64,000 bases of DNA from positions 124,001 through 188,000 of the forward strand of contig NZ_LZIC01000030.1 in NCBI RefSeq assembly GCF_001667185.1. The letters run 5' to 3'. This DNA is from Mycobacterium sp. 852002-50816_SCH5313054-b. Lineage in GTDB: Bacteria > Actinomycetota > Actinomycetes > Mycobacteriales > Mycobacteriaceae. This document shows positions 10,263-19,351 of this stretch, one piece after another. Each line of letters opens with the position of its first letter. Position 1 is the first letter of the stretch. The notes under the pieces are model-generated. The model saw only the letters and a list, made by a program, of their open reading frames with translations, was not told the DNA's origin and did not search any database. The position numbers were made by a program, and so were the translations under genes.

Positions 10263-11162
10263 CTACGCGACGGCGGACGGCTCGGGTTTCAGGTGCCGCC
10301 ACCAGCAGAAGATGTAGAGCAGCATCGCGTTCACGAGCGCGACGATCACCCACAACGTCACGGTGACATCGACCCACGACCCGATGGGCGGCGCGTCGGG
10401 CAGCGCGTTGCGCAGCGGCATGATCGCGAACAGCATCGCCGCATACCACGTCGTCATCGGAGGCTGAAATCTTCGCCGGTCCAGCGCCGTCAGCACGGCG
10501 ACCGAAAGACCGATCGCGGCGATCGCGATCATCATGGCGACGATGACGGCGGCGAAGGCCGCCGTGCTCGGAGACCGGTGCAATTCCACTCGGTAGGGCT
10601 TGGCGATGGGCGCGGCGATATCCGATCTGCCGCTGACGGGTATGTCGACGCGCCAACCCGGAATGCGGTCGACGAACGTGACCGACGCCCGTTGCGGCAC
10701 CGGGGAATCGCCGTGGAAAAGATCGACCGTGATCGGCCCCGAGTGGTAGTGATCGAAGGGCCACTCCGACGGGTCGCCGGTGATGGTCAGCGGGACGGGA
10801 GACACGCCCGGCACCGTGCCCGTCGCCCAGGTGCGCTTGGTGGGCGTCACCGCGGAGTGGACGGCGACGGTGAGATCCTCGGTGAGGCCGCCGGTCTGCG
10901 GATCGAGCAGCTCAGGCCCCGGCGACACGGTGACGTTGCCGCTCAGCCCGCCCTTGACCGACTGGAGCTCCTGGAGATCGATGGTCACGGTGGTCCCGTC
11001 GGTCGCCGGCTGCCCCTGGGTGATTTGACGGGGGCAGCCGCACCCGGACCTGGAATAGAGCCCGACCGTGATGGCGTAGGTCGCCACGAAGAGCACCACC
11101 AGGCCGATGATCAGCACCCTTCCGAAGCGCCCGCCGCGCTTCGCCGAACCATCCGCCGACAA
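10263..11162 (-). CDS. DUF4436 family membrane protein (Rv3435c type)
   Basis: A 299-residue protein with a basic N-terminus and a TM segment at about residues 15-35. An extracytoplasmic beta-rich region of about 170 residues follows, then three TM helices between about 195 and 290. This is the DUF4436 architecture seen in mycobacteria. Its function is unknown. The start used is TTG at 11162 and is not certain. It precedes the rhomboid-like gene by 28 nt on the same strand, and the three genes 7674-11162 probably form one transcript. Confidence 0.75.
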   Translation of the reverse strand: MSADGSAKRGGRFGRVLIIGLVVLFVATYAITVGLYSRSGCGCPRQITQGQPATDGTTVTIDLQELQSVKGGLSGNVTVSPGPELLDPQTGGLTEDLTVAVHSAVTPTKRTWATGTVPGVSPVPLTITGDPSEWPFDHYHSGPITVDLFHGDSPVPQRASVTFVDRIPGWRVDIPVSGRSDIAAPIAKPYRVELHRSPSTAAFAAVIVAMMIAIAAIGLSVAVLTALDRRRFQPPMTTWYAAMLFAIMPLRNALPDAPPIGSWVDVTVTLWVIVALVNAMLLYIFCWWRHLKPEPSAVA

Positions 11163-11211
11163 CGTGCCTCCCGTTCGCTCGCGTGACTTGACCGTCCGGA
11201 GATTGTACGGG

Positions 11212-13077
11212 CTATTCGACGGTGACGGACTTGGCCAGGTTTCGCGGCTTGTCGACGTCGTAGCCGCGGGCCTGCGCGACCGACGCGGCGAACACCTGCA
11301 GCGGGATGGTGGACAGCAGCGGCTGCAGAAGCGTTGACACCGAGGGGATTTCGATGAGGTGATCGGCGTAGGGACGCACGGTGTCGTCGCCCTCTTCGGC
11401 GATCACGATGGTCACCGCGCCGCGGGTCTGGATCTCGCGGATGTTGGACAGCAGCTTGGCGTGCAGCGTGGCCTGCCCCTTGGGTGAGGGCATGACGACG
11501 ATCACGGGCAGGTCGTCTTCGATCAGCGCGATCGGGCCGTGCTTGAGCTCACCGGCGGCGAAGCCCTCGGCGTGCATGTAGGCCAGTTCCTTGAGCTTCA
11601 GCGCGCCCTCCAGCGCCACCGGGTAGCCGACGTGGCGACCCAGGAACAGCACGGTCGAGGACTGGGCGAACCGGTGCGCCAGCGCGGCCACCGGCTCGAT
11701 CATCGCCAGCACCCGGGCCACCAGGTCGGGCATCGCCTCCAGCTCGCGGTACTCGCGCTCGACCTCGTCGGGGTACTTGGTGCCGCGGGCCTGCGCCAGC
11801 GCCAGGCCGACCAGGTAGTTGGCGGCGATCTGCGCCAGGAAGGTCTTGGTGGAGGCCACGCCGATCTCCGGGCCGGCGCGCGTGTAGAGCACGGCGTCGC
11901 ACTCGCGCGGGATCTGCGAGCCGTTGGTGTTGCAGATCGCCAGCACCTTGGCCTTCTGCTCCTTGGCGTGGCGGACCGCTTCCAGGGTGTCGGCGGTCTC
12001 CCCGGACTGCGAGATGGCCACGACGAGGGTGCTGCGGTCCAGCACCGGGTCGCGGTAGCGGAACTCGCTGGCCAGCTCGACCTCCACCGGCAGCCGGGTC
12101 CAGTGCTCGATCGCGTACTTCGCGAGCAGCCCGGAGTGGTAGGCGGTGCCGCAGGCCACCACGAACACCTTGTCGATCTCGCGGAGTTCCTGGTCGGACA
12201 GGCGCTGCTCGTCCAGGACGATCCGGCCGTTGACGAAGTGCCCGAGCAGGGTGTCGGCCACCGCGGTGGGCTGCTCGGCGATCTCCTTGAGCATGAAGTA
12301 CGGGTAGCCGCCCTTTTCGGCGGCGGCCAGGTCCCAGTCGATGTGGAACTCGCGGTACTCGACGTCGACGTTGCCGTGGAAGTCGGTGATGCGGTAGCCG
12401 TCCGCGCTGATCACGACGGCCTGGTCCTGGCCGAGTTCCACGGCGTTGCGGGTGTGTTCGATGAACGCCGCCACGTCGGAGCCGACGAACATCTCGCCCT
12501 CGCCGACCCCGATTACCAGCGGCGTCGAGCGACGGGCCGCCACGATGGTGCCCGGCTCGTCGGCGTTGGCGAAGACCAGGGTGAAGTGGCCCTCGAGCCG
12601 GCGCAGCACCGCCAGCACCGAGGCTGTGAAATCACCGGCAGTCGCGCCATTCCGGTAGGCCTGCGCCACCAGGTGCACTGCCACCTCGGTGTCGGTGTCG
12701 CTGGCGAACTCCACGCCGGCCGCCTCCAGCTCGTGGCGCAGCTCCGGGAAGTTCTCGATGATGCCGTTGTGGACGACGGCGATCTTGCCGGCGGCGTCGC
12801 GGTGCGGGTGCGCGTTGCGGTCGGTGGGACGACCGTGGGTGGCCCAGCGGGTGTGGCCCAGGCCCGTGGTGCCCACCTTCGACGCCGGCGCCATCTCGGC
12901 GACCGCCTCTTCCAGGTTGGCCAGCCGGCCGGCGCGACGCCGGACGGTCAGTTTGCCCTCGCGGTCGACCAGCGCGATCCCCGATGAGTCGTAGCCGCGG
13001 TACTCCATCCGGCGCAGCGCGTCCATGACGACCTCGCAGGCCGGGCGGTGCCCGACGTAGCCGACAATCCCGCACAT
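11212..13077 (-). CDS. glmS: Glutamine-fructose-6-phosphate aminotransferase (isomerizing)
   Basis: The first committed enzyme of UDP-GlcNAc synthesis (621 residues). Cys2, exposed after Met removal in MCGIVGYVG, is the glutaminase nucleophile. The N-terminal amidotransferase domain is followed by two SIS sugar-isomerase domains (VACGTAYHSGLLAKY and ISQSGETADTLEA are visible), and the C-terminus ends with the conserved DKPRNLAKSVTVE. It cooperates with GlmM, encoded 5 kb upstream on the same strand. No glmS ribozyme-like leader was recognised before it. Confidence 0.96.
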   Translation of the reverse strand: MCGIVGYVGHRPACEVVMDALRRMEYRGYDSSGIALVDREGKLTVRRRAGRLANLEEAVAEMAPASKVGTTGLGHTRWATHGRPTDRNAHPHRDAAGKIAVVHNGIIENFPELRHELEAAGVEFASDTDTEVAVHLVAQAYRNGATAGDFTASVLAVLRRLEGHFTLVFANADEPGTIVAARRSTPLVIGVGEGEMFVGSDVAAFIEHTRNAVELGQDQAVVISADGYRITDFHGNVDVEYREFHIDWDLAAAEKGGYPYFMLKEIAEQPTAVADTLLGHFVNGRIVLDEQRLSDQELREIDKVFVVACGTAYHSGLLAKYAIEHWTRLPVEVELASEFRYRDPVLDRSTLVVAISQSGETADTLEAVRHAKEQKAKVLAICNTNGSQIPRECDAVLYTRAGPEIGVASTKTFLAQIAANYLVGLALAQARGTKYPDEVEREYRELEAMPDLVARVLAMIEPVAALAHRFAQSSTVLFLGRHVGYPVALEGALKLKELAYMHAEGFAAGELKHGPIALIEDDLPVIVVMPSPKGQATLHAKLLSNIREIQTRGAVTIVIAEEGDDTVRPYADHLIEIPSVSTLLQPLLSTIPLQVFAASVAQARGYDVDKPRNLAKSVTVE

Positions 13078-13598
13078 CCTGAACAGGGTAGTGCAGCGAT
13101 CGCGCTGGCCCCGCCAGCACGCCCCCGACCTGCGGCTATCGCGCGCCGGTCGCGCCAAGAAATCGTTGAGAATCCCTCCAGGCGCGGGCCCGAAGCTATA
13201 GCCATCGACACCAGGCACGGGAAGGACCGCCGCGATGCATTCACACCGCCTTCACGAACGATCGGCGTTCATTTCACCGGATGTATTCGCGTCGTTCCCA
13301 TTGGCATCCGCTATCCAGCAACTTCCAGCCTTACACTGCGAAATGTCGGGTAACAGCTGGCAACAACTCGCGGCCAGCGGAAAGAACAACGGGGGTGACG
13401 CTCGGCCTTCAACGGCAAATATGCCCTTCTACCAGGTATTTGACGCAACGAAGCGCCGCCGAAAATCTGGCCGGCAATAACCGCCAACGCCAATAGTTCA
13501 ACTTTTCGTAAACCTCACGCAAATGACCATCTAGCAAACGTTAAGAACAGAAATCCGGAGTCGGTGAACGACCCGTAAAGATCTTTCAGGAGGGAATC
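13078..13598. other. 521-bp intergenic region between glmS and a small divergent gene
   Basis: This gap is less G+C-rich than its surroundings and must carry the glmS promoter (minus) and that of the small gene at 13599 (plus). Short frames on both strands lack ribosome sites and coding bias, so no gene is called. A perfect 10-nt palindrome (AAAGATCTTT, 13577-13586) abuts the ribosome site of the downstream gene. Nothing else could be identified. Confidence 0.6.
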
Positions 13599-13802
13599 AT
13601 GACCGCTGTTCTGTTCGACGAAGTGATGATGGTGGCCGCCGCGCCGCGGCCGACAGTAGCGCCCGCCCCGAAGCGGACCCCTCGCCCGCCGCTCGCCGGG
13701 GGTGACCCGATGGTCGACGCGGCCTCTCGTTTGCTGAGCATCCCGCTGCGCCACCTGTACGCGGCGCTGTGGCGGGTGGGTGTCATCGAGGTCACGGCCT
13801 AG
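13599..13802 (+). CDS. Small proline-rich protein of unknown function
   Basis: A 67-residue protein. The call rests mainly on a strong ribosome site (CAGGAGGG, 13588-13594) five bases before the ATG. The middle is rich in Pro and Ala (PRPTVAPAPKRTPRPPL) and the C-terminus is an amphipathic stretch, LRHLYAALWRVGVIEV. No known domain is recognised. It lies just ahead of the alpha/beta-hydrolase-like gene at 13828 on the same strand, separated by 25 nt, so the two may be co-transcribed. Confidence 0.6.
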   Translation: MTAVLFDEVMMVAAAPRPTVAPAPKRTPRPPLAGGDPMVDAASRLLSIPLRHLYAALWRVGVIEVTA

Positions 13803-13827
13803 CGGCGCCATGCGCTAACGTCGACGG

Positions 13828-14667
13828 GTGGCTCGGATCCGGAAGCTCGTCGCAGCCCTCAGCCGCCGTGGCCCGCACCGCGTTTTGCGCGGTGACCTGG
13901 CCTTCGCCGGTTTGCCGGGCGTGGTGTACACGCCCGAATCGGGGTTCAATCTGCCGGGCGTGGCGTTCGGCCACGACTGGCTCGCCGGCGCCGCCCGCTA
14001 CTCGGGCCTGCTGGAGCACCTGGCGTCGTGGGGCATCGTGGCCGGGGCGCCCGACACCCAGCGGGGCCTGGCGCCCTCGGTGCTGAACCTGGCCTTCGAC
14101 CTCGGCACCGCCCTCGACATCGTCGCCGGGGTGCGGCTGGGGGCCGGCAACATCAGCGTGCATCCCGCCAAGCTCGGCGTGGTGGGCCACGGTTTCGGCG
14201 GCTCGGCGGCAGTGTTCGCCGCGGCCGGCATGCCCGACAAGCCCGCGGCGGCGGCGGCGCTGTTTCCGTCGGTCACCAATCCCCCGGCCGAACAGCCCGC
14301 CGCGACCCTGAAGGTCCCCGGTCTGATCCTGACCGCGCCGGGAGACCCGAAATCGCTGAACTCCAACGCCCTGGCGCTGGACGCGGCGTGGTGCACCGCG
14401 ACGCTGCGCATCGTGCACAAGGCCGAATCCGGCGGGCTGGTCGAGGGCCGCCGGCTGGCCAAGGTGGTCGGGCTGGCCGGCCCCGACCGGCGCACGCAGC
14501 GCTCGGTCCGGGCGCTGCTGACCGGTTACCTGCTCTACGCGCTGGGCGGGGACAAGACGTACCAAGCCTTTGCCGATCCGGACGCGAAGCTGCCGCGCAC
14601 CGATCCGGTGGATCCCGAGGCGGAGCCGATCGCCCTCGAGGAGAAGGTCGTCGCGTTGCTGAAGTAG
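13828..14667 (+). CDS. Alpha/beta hydrolase-fold protein lacking the nucleophile serine (Rv3438 type)
   Basis: A 279-residue protein with the strand order of dienelactone-hydrolase/polyester-hydrolase-like enzymes. FGHDWLAG stands at the oxyanion position, VVGHGFGGSAAVF at the nucleophile elbow and LILTAPGDPKSLN at the acid position. The elbow reads GHGFGG, with Gly where the GxSxG serine should be, so ordinary hydrolase chemistry is doubtful. A binding or structural role is possible. No signal peptide is visible. The start is GTG. It matches the location of Rv3438. Confidence 0.78.
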   Translation: MARIRKLVAALSRRGPHRVLRGDLAFAGLPGVVYTPESGFNLPGVAFGHDWLAGAARYSGLLEHLASWGIVAGAPDTQRGLAPSVLNLAFDLGTALDIVAGVRLGAGNISVHPAKLGVVGHGFGGSAAVFAAAGMPDKPAAAAALFPSVTNPPAEQPAATLKVPGLILTAPGDPKSLNSNALALDAAWCTATLRIVHKAESGGLVEGRRLAKVVGLAGPDRRTQRSVRALLTGYLLYALGGDKTYQAFADPDAKLPRTDPVDPEAEPIALEEKVVALLK

Positions 14668-14684
14668 GCAGGCGCGCAAGCGCG

Positions 14685-15065
14685 TCAGCTCGCGGCGTCT
14701 CCCAGGCAGTGGCCCTGGTCTTTGAGAATCGTGCCGCCGTGGGCGTTGGCCAGCGCCGCGGCCTCGGCTTCGTCGCTCGTCGGACCCCAGCCCCCGAAGT
14801 ACTTGGTTTGTGCGGCGTTCTTGGCCAGCGCGACGCACCCGCCCGCCCCGCTGGCCAGAACGCGGCAGTCGCTGACCCGCTTGCGACACTCCGACATCAC
14901 CAGCTGCTCGGCGGCGGATCGGCTGGACTGCCCGACATAGATACCGGAGATATGCCCGGTGGAATCCGATATCGCCATCGCGATCCAATTGTCGTCCGCA
15001 TTCGCGATGGGGGTTGCTGCGAATGCCGCGCCAATGGCGATCGCCGCCGCTACCAGCTTCTTCAT
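14685..15065 (-). CDS. Secreted DUF4189-type small protein
   Basis: A 126-residue protein with a clear Sec signal peptide (MKKLVAAAIAIGAAFAATPIANA, cleavage after ANA). A compact domain follows with four cysteines (SECRKRVSDC, GGCVAL, GHCLG), most likely two disulfides. The WIAMAISDSTG and EAAALANA motifs match the DUF4189 family common in mycobacterial secretomes. The function is unknown. The ATG at 15065 was chosen because the signal peptide starts there. It converges with the hydrolase-like gene; the 17-nt gap holds only a weak GC-rich hairpin. Confidence 0.8.
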   Translation of the reverse strand: MKKLVAAAIAIGAAFAATPIANADDNWIAMAISDSTGHISGIYVGQSSRSAAEQLVMSECRKRVSDCRVLASGAGGCVALAKNAAQTKYFGGWGPTSDEAEAAALANAHGGTILKDQGHCLGDAAS

Positions 15066-15214
15066 GAGTCTTCCCGCCCCAATTCCTTTTGCCCCGCATT
15101 GTTGCCGCGCAAGCAAGAAGACTATTACAGGGCACGACTTTGCGCGACGGGAGCAATTCCGCACAACGCCCGGCCGACCGCGGCGCGCCGCCGCCGTCGT
15201 GGTATCTGTCGTGG

Positions 15215-16258
15215 ATGCGAATCGGGATCGCTCTGGATTACTCGGGCGGGTTTCACGAAGGCGTCGACCGCATCGTGGAACTCGAGAAGGCCGGCATCGA
15301 CGTCGCGGTGGTGGCCGAGGCCTATTCCTTCGACGCCGTCAGCCAGCTCGGGTATCTGGCCGCCAGGACCAGCACCGTCGAGCTGGCCTCGGGGGTGTTT
15401 CCCATCTACATCCGCACGCCGTCGCTGCTGGCGATGACCGCCGCCGGCCTGGATTTCGTGTCCGACGGGCGATTCCGGCTCGGCATCGGCACCTCCGGGC
15501 CCCAGGTGATGGAGGGGTTCCACGGCGTCGAGTTCGACGCCCCGCTGGGCCGCACCCGCGAGATCGTGGAGATCTGCCGGCAGGTGTGGCGCCGCGAGCG
15601 GGTCCAATACGCCGGCAAGCACTACCAGATCCCGCTGCCCGCCGACCGCGGCACCGGCCTGGGCAAGGCCCTGCAGCTCATCAATCACCCTGTTCGCGAA
15701 CGCATTCCGATCTCCATCGCGGCGCTGGGCCCCAAGAACGTGGAACTGACCGCCGAGATCGCCGAGGGCTGGCAGCCCGTCTTCTACCTCCCGGAGAAGG
15801 CCCACCTGGTGTGGGGCGAGGCGCTGGCCGCCGGGGCCGCCAAACGCGACCCGGCGCTGGGGCCCCTCGACGTCATGGTGCACGCGTCGCTGGCCGTCGG
15901 CGACAACGTCGAAGAGCGGCTGGCCTGGGTCAAGCCGCAGCTGGCCCTCTACCTCGGCGGCATGGGCGCCAAGGGCCGCAACTTCTATCACAACCTGGCC
16001 ACCCGCTACGGGTTCGGCGAGGTCGCCGATCGGATCCAGGAGCACTACCTGTCGGGCCGCAAGGGCGAGGCGATCGCCCTGGTGCCCGACGAACTGGTGC
16101 GCGGGATGTCGCTCGTCGGCCCCCGCGGGTACGTCGCCGAACGCCTGGCCGCCTTCGCCGAAGCCGGCGTGACGACACTGTTGGTGAGCCCGCTGGCCGC
16201 CGACGCGCGCGAAGGCGCGCGTTTCGTCGAGGACGTGCTCGCGCTGCGGCCCGCCTGA
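15215..16258 (+). CDS. LLM-class F420-dependent oxidoreductase (Rv3520c-like)
   Basis: A 347-residue luciferase-like TIM-barrel protein that probably uses reduced coenzyme F420. Family features are MRIGIALDYSGGF, the SGVFPIYIRTPSLLAMTAAGLD region, LGIGTSGPQVMEGFHG and the AALGPKNVELTAEIAEGW motif. The substrate is unknown. The ATG at 15215 was chosen because the conserved strand starts there; 42 codons of extra open frame upstream show no similarity. It is divergent from the DUF4189 gene (149-nt gap) and converges with the WXG-like gene at 16263 with only 4 nt between stops. The arrangement is not the one in M. tuberculosis, so it may be a local insertion. Confidence 0.85.
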   Translation: MRIGIALDYSGGFHEGVDRIVELEKAGIDVAVVAEAYSFDAVSQLGYLAARTSTVELASGVFPIYIRTPSLLAMTAAGLDFVSDGRFRLGIGTSGPQVMEGFHGVEFDAPLGRTREIVEICRQVWRRERVQYAGKHYQIPLPADRGTGLGKALQLINHPVRERIPISIAALGPKNVELTAEIAEGWQPVFYLPEKAHLVWGEALAAGAAKRDPALGPLDVMVHASLAVGDNVEERLAWVKPQLALYLGGMGAKGRNFYHNLATRYGFGEVADRIQEHYLSGRKGEAIALVPDELVRGMSLVGPRGYVAERLAAFAEAGVTTLLVSPLAADAREGARFVEDVLALRPA

Positions 16259-16262
16259 GCCC

Positions 16263-17555
16263 TCATCGCCCCGCCTGCGGAAGCTGGTCGGCGGCGATCT
16301 CGCACGGCGTTGATGCCTCGGTTGCCGGGGGCGCCGGATCGGCAACAGGGGCCGGCGGCTCGGCAACCGGCGCGGCCGGATCGGCAACCGGCGCAGGCGG
16401 CTCGGCAACCGGCGCGGCCGGCGCGGCGACCGGTATCGCCTCTTCGGCGGGCTTCGCCGCCGCGGTGTCAGTCACCTTATCGGCGTCTTTGACCTCGTCC
16501 GGCTCGTCGGGCTTGTCCTCGGCGTCCTCGGCATCGTCGGGATGGAACGGATCCTCGTCGCCGAACGCATCGGCAGTGTCAGCGGGATCAACCGCCGAAC
16601 CCAGCAGGGAACCCATCGCTTCGACGATCCGGTTGGCCAGACCACCCAGACCGCTCAGGCCGCCGCCCACGTCGCCCGCGGGCATGGCCGAGGCGGTCCC
16701 CAGGTCAGGAAGGGGCGGCGCTGGGATCGCCGCAGTCGGCGACGGCATCGCCGGAGGCGGCCCCGGAACGGGATCCGCCGGCCGCCCGGGGAACGGGGCG
16801 GACGCAACCACCGCGGACGGACCCGGAGGGCTTGCCGCGCGCGGCTGATAACCGGGCCCGAGATCGCTGGGCACCTCGAAGCGCGCCGGCGGCGCGGCGG
16901 CCATCCTGTCGATGACCATGTCGTAGGACGTGTCCACACCTTCGACCGTCGAACGCATCGTCGTCAGCCAGTCGTCGTGAATCTCGTTGTCCACGTAGGG
17001 CTGTATCTGCTCACGGACCACGTCCTCGGCGCCCGCCCGATCGCCCACCCCGGTCGTGATCGCGGCGGCCGCGGCCAACCACCCCGGTTGCTGCGCCCGC
17101 GTTCGATCGTCGATGGCGATGGCCGCCGCGACCTTGGAGTCGACCAGGTACCACAGGTTGTCGCGCAGGGACTCGCACCGCTGGGCGGCCGCGCGGACCT
17201 CCGTGGCGACAGCGCTCGCGGCGTCGCAATGACGCTCGAGGAACCGAACCGCGGACTCCCCGCCGGGGCCCGCCCATGCCGCCGCCAGGTCGGCAAGCTG
17301 TGCGCGCTGCAGCCGCAGCGCTTCGGCGACCGCCGCGCCCGCCGCCCGCAGTTCGGTGCAGTCGCGATGGAGCGCGCGAAGGTCGAGGCCTTCTTCGCTG
17401 TCATACCACTCGCGAATCCGCAAGGGATGCGACGTCATTTCGGGGTATCGATAGCCGAGCGCGTGGCAGGCCCGCACGTAGGTCTGGGTGTGCTCGACGG
17501 CGGGCCTGCCCTCGGCGAGGCGCTCGGCGACGTCCAGCCGTTCGGCCACGGTCAC
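16263..17555 (-). CDS. WXG-like ESX-associated protein with proline/alanine-rich tail (Rv3439c type)
   Basis: A 430-residue protein. Residues 1-220 are predicted helical and contain a WXG turn (Trp94-Ala-Gly96 in AAAWAGPGGESAVRF), reminiscent of type VII secretion substrates. Residues 225-300 are Pro-rich. An acidic stretch at about 320-375 is followed by a repeated element near the C-terminus in which APVAEPPAPVADP occurs twice. It overlaps the upstream EspC-like gene by 4 nt (ATGA), so the two are translated together, as in many Esp pairs. It corresponds to Rv3439c, annotated only as an Ala/Pro-rich protein. A role as an ESX-4 partner or substrate is inference. Confidence 0.75.
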   Translation of the reverse strand: MTVAERLDVAERLAEGRPAVEHTQTYVRACHALGYRYPEMTSHPLRIREWYDSEEGLDLRALHRDCTELRAAGAAVAEALRLQRAQLADLAAAWAGPGGESAVRFLERHCDAASAVATEVRAAAQRCESLRDNLWYLVDSKVAAAIAIDDRTRAQQPGWLAAAAAITTGVGDRAGAEDVVREQIQPYVDNEIHDDWLTTMRSTVEGVDTSYDMVIDRMAAAPPARFEVPSDLGPGYQPRAASPPGPSAVVASAPFPGRPADPVPGPPPAMPSPTAAIPAPPLPDLGTASAMPAGDVGGGLSGLGGLANRIVEAMGSLLGSAVDPADTADAFGDEDPFHPDDAEDAEDKPDEPDEVKDADKVTDTAAAKPAEEAIPVAAPAAPVAEPPAPVADPAAPVAEPPAPVADPAPPATEASTPCEIAADQLPQAGR

Positions 17556-17839
17556 GCGATCCGCGCCGCGGCGTACAGCTCGGCGTCGGCGTAGCAGTCA
17601 GCGCCCGCGCGCAGCGCCGCGGCGGTGTCGGTCGCCGCCCGCGACCATTGCGTCACCTCGGCCGTCAGTCGCTCCAGTTGGACGCGCAGGGCGTCGCCGC
17701 GAGCGGTGTGCGCCCGGCCTGCGCCGGCCCCGCCGAAAGCCAAGCGCGACAGGTGATCTCCCACGGCACGGTCGAGGAGTTCGGCGGCCGCGCCCAGCTG
17801 GTCGGCGACCTTGTGTACCCCTGAGCTATCGAGTCTCAT
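17552..17839 (-). CDS. EspC-family type VII secretion substrate-like protein (Rv3440c type)
   Basis: A 95-residue helical protein of the EspC/DUF2580 family: MRLDSSGVHKVADQLGAAAELLD, then GRAHTARGDALRVQLERLTAEVTQWSRAA. The C-terminus carries a YxxxD/E-type secretion signal (Tyr83 to Glu87 in CYADAELY). It is the first gene of a two-gene operon with the WXG-like protein. A strong SigM-type promoter sits directly upstream, so the mRNA is almost leaderless. It is equivalent to Rv3440c. Export through ESX-4, encoded 3 kb away, is plausible but unproven. Confidence 0.8.
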   Translation of the reverse strand: MRLDSSGVHKVADQLGAAAELLDRAVGDHLSRLAFGGAGAGRAHTARGDALRVQLERLTAEVTQWSRAATDTAAALRAGADCYADAELYAAARIA

Positions 17840-17846
17840 GCCTAAT

Positions 17847-17875
17847 CCGACGCCCGGCTCCGCGCCGGGGTTCCC
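17847..17875 (-). promoter_or_regulatory. SigM-type ECF promoter of the EspC-like operon
   Basis: On the minus strand the -35 element GGGAACC (17875-17869) is followed after exactly 16 nt by the -10 element CGTCGG (17852-17847). This equals the consensus reported for mycobacterial SigM (GGGAACC, 16-17 nt, CGTCR). The predicted transcription start, about 7 nt downstream, falls at or next to the ATG at 17839, so the mRNA would be leaderless or nearly so. Confidence 0.75.
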
Positions 17876-17886
17876 GCAGAGCCGGA

Positions 17887-19224
17887 TCAGCGCGCGGCGC
17901 TCACCGCTTCGGCGACCGCGGTGGCGACCCGCTGCGCCAAGCCCTCTTCGGGCGCCTCCACCATGACCCGGATCATCGGCTCGGTTCCCGAGGGGCGCAA
18001 CAGGATTCGGCCCGTGTCGCCCAGTTCGGCCTCGGCCTGTTCGACGGCGGTCTGCACCGAGGGCGCCGCGGCGGCGGTGGCCTTGTCGGCGACCTTGACG
18101 TTGATCAGCACCTGTGGCAGCGACCGCATCACCGAGGCGAGGTCGGCCAGCGACGAGCCGGTCTGCACCACGCGCGTCATCAGCCGCAGGCCGGTGACGA
18201 TGCCGTCGCCGGTGGAACCGACCGCGGGCATCACGATGTGGCCGGACTGCTCCCCGCCGAGGCTGTAGTCGCCGGCGCGCAGCTCCTCCAGGACGTAGCG
18301 GTCGCCGACGCCGGTGGTGCGCACCGCGATGCCGGCCGAGCGCATCGCCAGGTGCAGCCCGAGGTTGCTCATCACGGTGGTCACCAGCGTGTCGGAGGCC
18401 AGTTCGCCGGCGTCCCGCATCGCCAGCGCGAGCACGACCATGATGTGGTCGCCGTCGACGAGGTCACCGTTGGCGTCGATGGCCAGGCAGCGGTCGGCGT
18501 CGCCGTCGTGCGCCAGACCCAGGTCGGCTCGGTGCTCGAGGACCGCCGCCTTGAGCGAGTCCAGGTGGGTCGAGCCGCAGCCGTCGTTGATGTTGAGCCC
18601 GTTGGGGTCGGCGTTGATCGCGATCACCCGGGCGCCGGCCGCGCGGTAGGCGCGTGGGGCCACCGACGACGCCGCGCCGTGGGCGCAGTCGACCACCACC
18701 GTGAGACCTTCCAGCCGCAGCGTGGAGGTCTTGGACAGGTGGCGCAGATAGCGGTCGGCGGCGTCCTCGGCGTCGACGCGGCGGCCGATCCCGGCGCCGA
18801 CCGGGCGCAATCCCGGTCCGGCCGCGACTAGCTCCTCGATCTGATCCTCGGTGTCGTCGTCGAGCTTGTGGCCGCCGGGGCCGAAGATCTTGATGCCGTT
18901 GTCGGGCATCGGGTTGTGCGACGCCGAGATCATCACCCCGAAGTCGGCGTCATACGCGCCGGTCAGGTACGCCACCGCGGGCGTGGGCAGCACCCCGACC
19001 CGTAGCGCGTCGACGCCCTGGCTGGTCAGCCCGGCGATCACGGCGGCCTCCAGCATTTCGCCGCTGGCCCGGGGGTCGCGGCCGATCACGGCGACCCGCC
19101 GGCCCGGCCCGTCGGAACTCGCCAGATGCCGGGCCGCCGCGGCGCCCAGGGCCAGCGCCAGCTCGGCGGTCAACTCGCGATTGGCGACCCCGCGGACACC
19201 GTCGGTGCCGAATAGTCGACCCAT
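17887..19224 (-). CDS. glmM: Phosphoglucosamine mutase
   Basis: Converts glucosamine-6-phosphate to glucosamine-1-phosphate in UDP-GlcNAc synthesis (445 residues). The start [15 protein letters not shown], the phosphoserine loop [11 protein letters not shown], the metal loop HDGDADRC and the C-terminal phosphate-binding [14 protein letters not shown] are all intact. It follows rpsI on the same strand after a gap of about 127 nt, the normal mycobacterial order rplM-rpsI-glmM (mrsA). Confidence 0.95.
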   Translation of the reverse strand: MGRLFGTDGVRGVANRELTAELALALGAAAARHLASSDGPGRRVAVIGRDPRASGEMLEAAVIAGLTSQGVDALRVGVLPTPAVAYLTGAYDADFGVMISASHNPMPDNGIKIFGPGGHKLDDDTEDQIEELVAAGPGLRPVGAGIGRRVDAEDAADRYLRHLSKTSTLRLEGLTVVVDCAHGAASSVAPRAYRAAGARVIAINADPNGLNINDGCGSTHLDSLKAAVLEHRADLGLAHDGDADRCLAIDANGDLVDGDHIMVVLALAMRDAGELASDTLVTTVMSNLGLHLAMRSAGIAVRTTGVGDRYVLEELRAGDYSLGGEQSGHIVMPAVGSTGDGIVTGLRLMTRVVQTGSSLADLASVMRSLPQVLINVKVADKATAAAAPSVQTAVEQAEAELGDTGRILLRPSGTEPMIRVMVEAPEEGLAQRVATAVAEAVSAAR

Positions 19225-19351
19225 GCGCTAAAACCTCTCACAATTGCTGGTCGTTCACCTAACGTGCCCGTTCTTTTCTGACCGAAACCATGCGTACGGG
19301 TGCGCAGACACGCCGCAACGTTGCCAAGTTGCGGCCAGAAAGAAACGCTGA

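Noticed and set aside
11162..13200. glmS ribozyme or riboswitch upstream of glmS
   Set aside because: The ribozyme is a feature of Firmicutes; no matching conserved core was seen before the ATG at 13077.
13235..13480. Short frames in the glmS upstream gap
   Set aside because: Overlapping frames on both strands with ordinary composition, no ribosome sites and no recognisable product.
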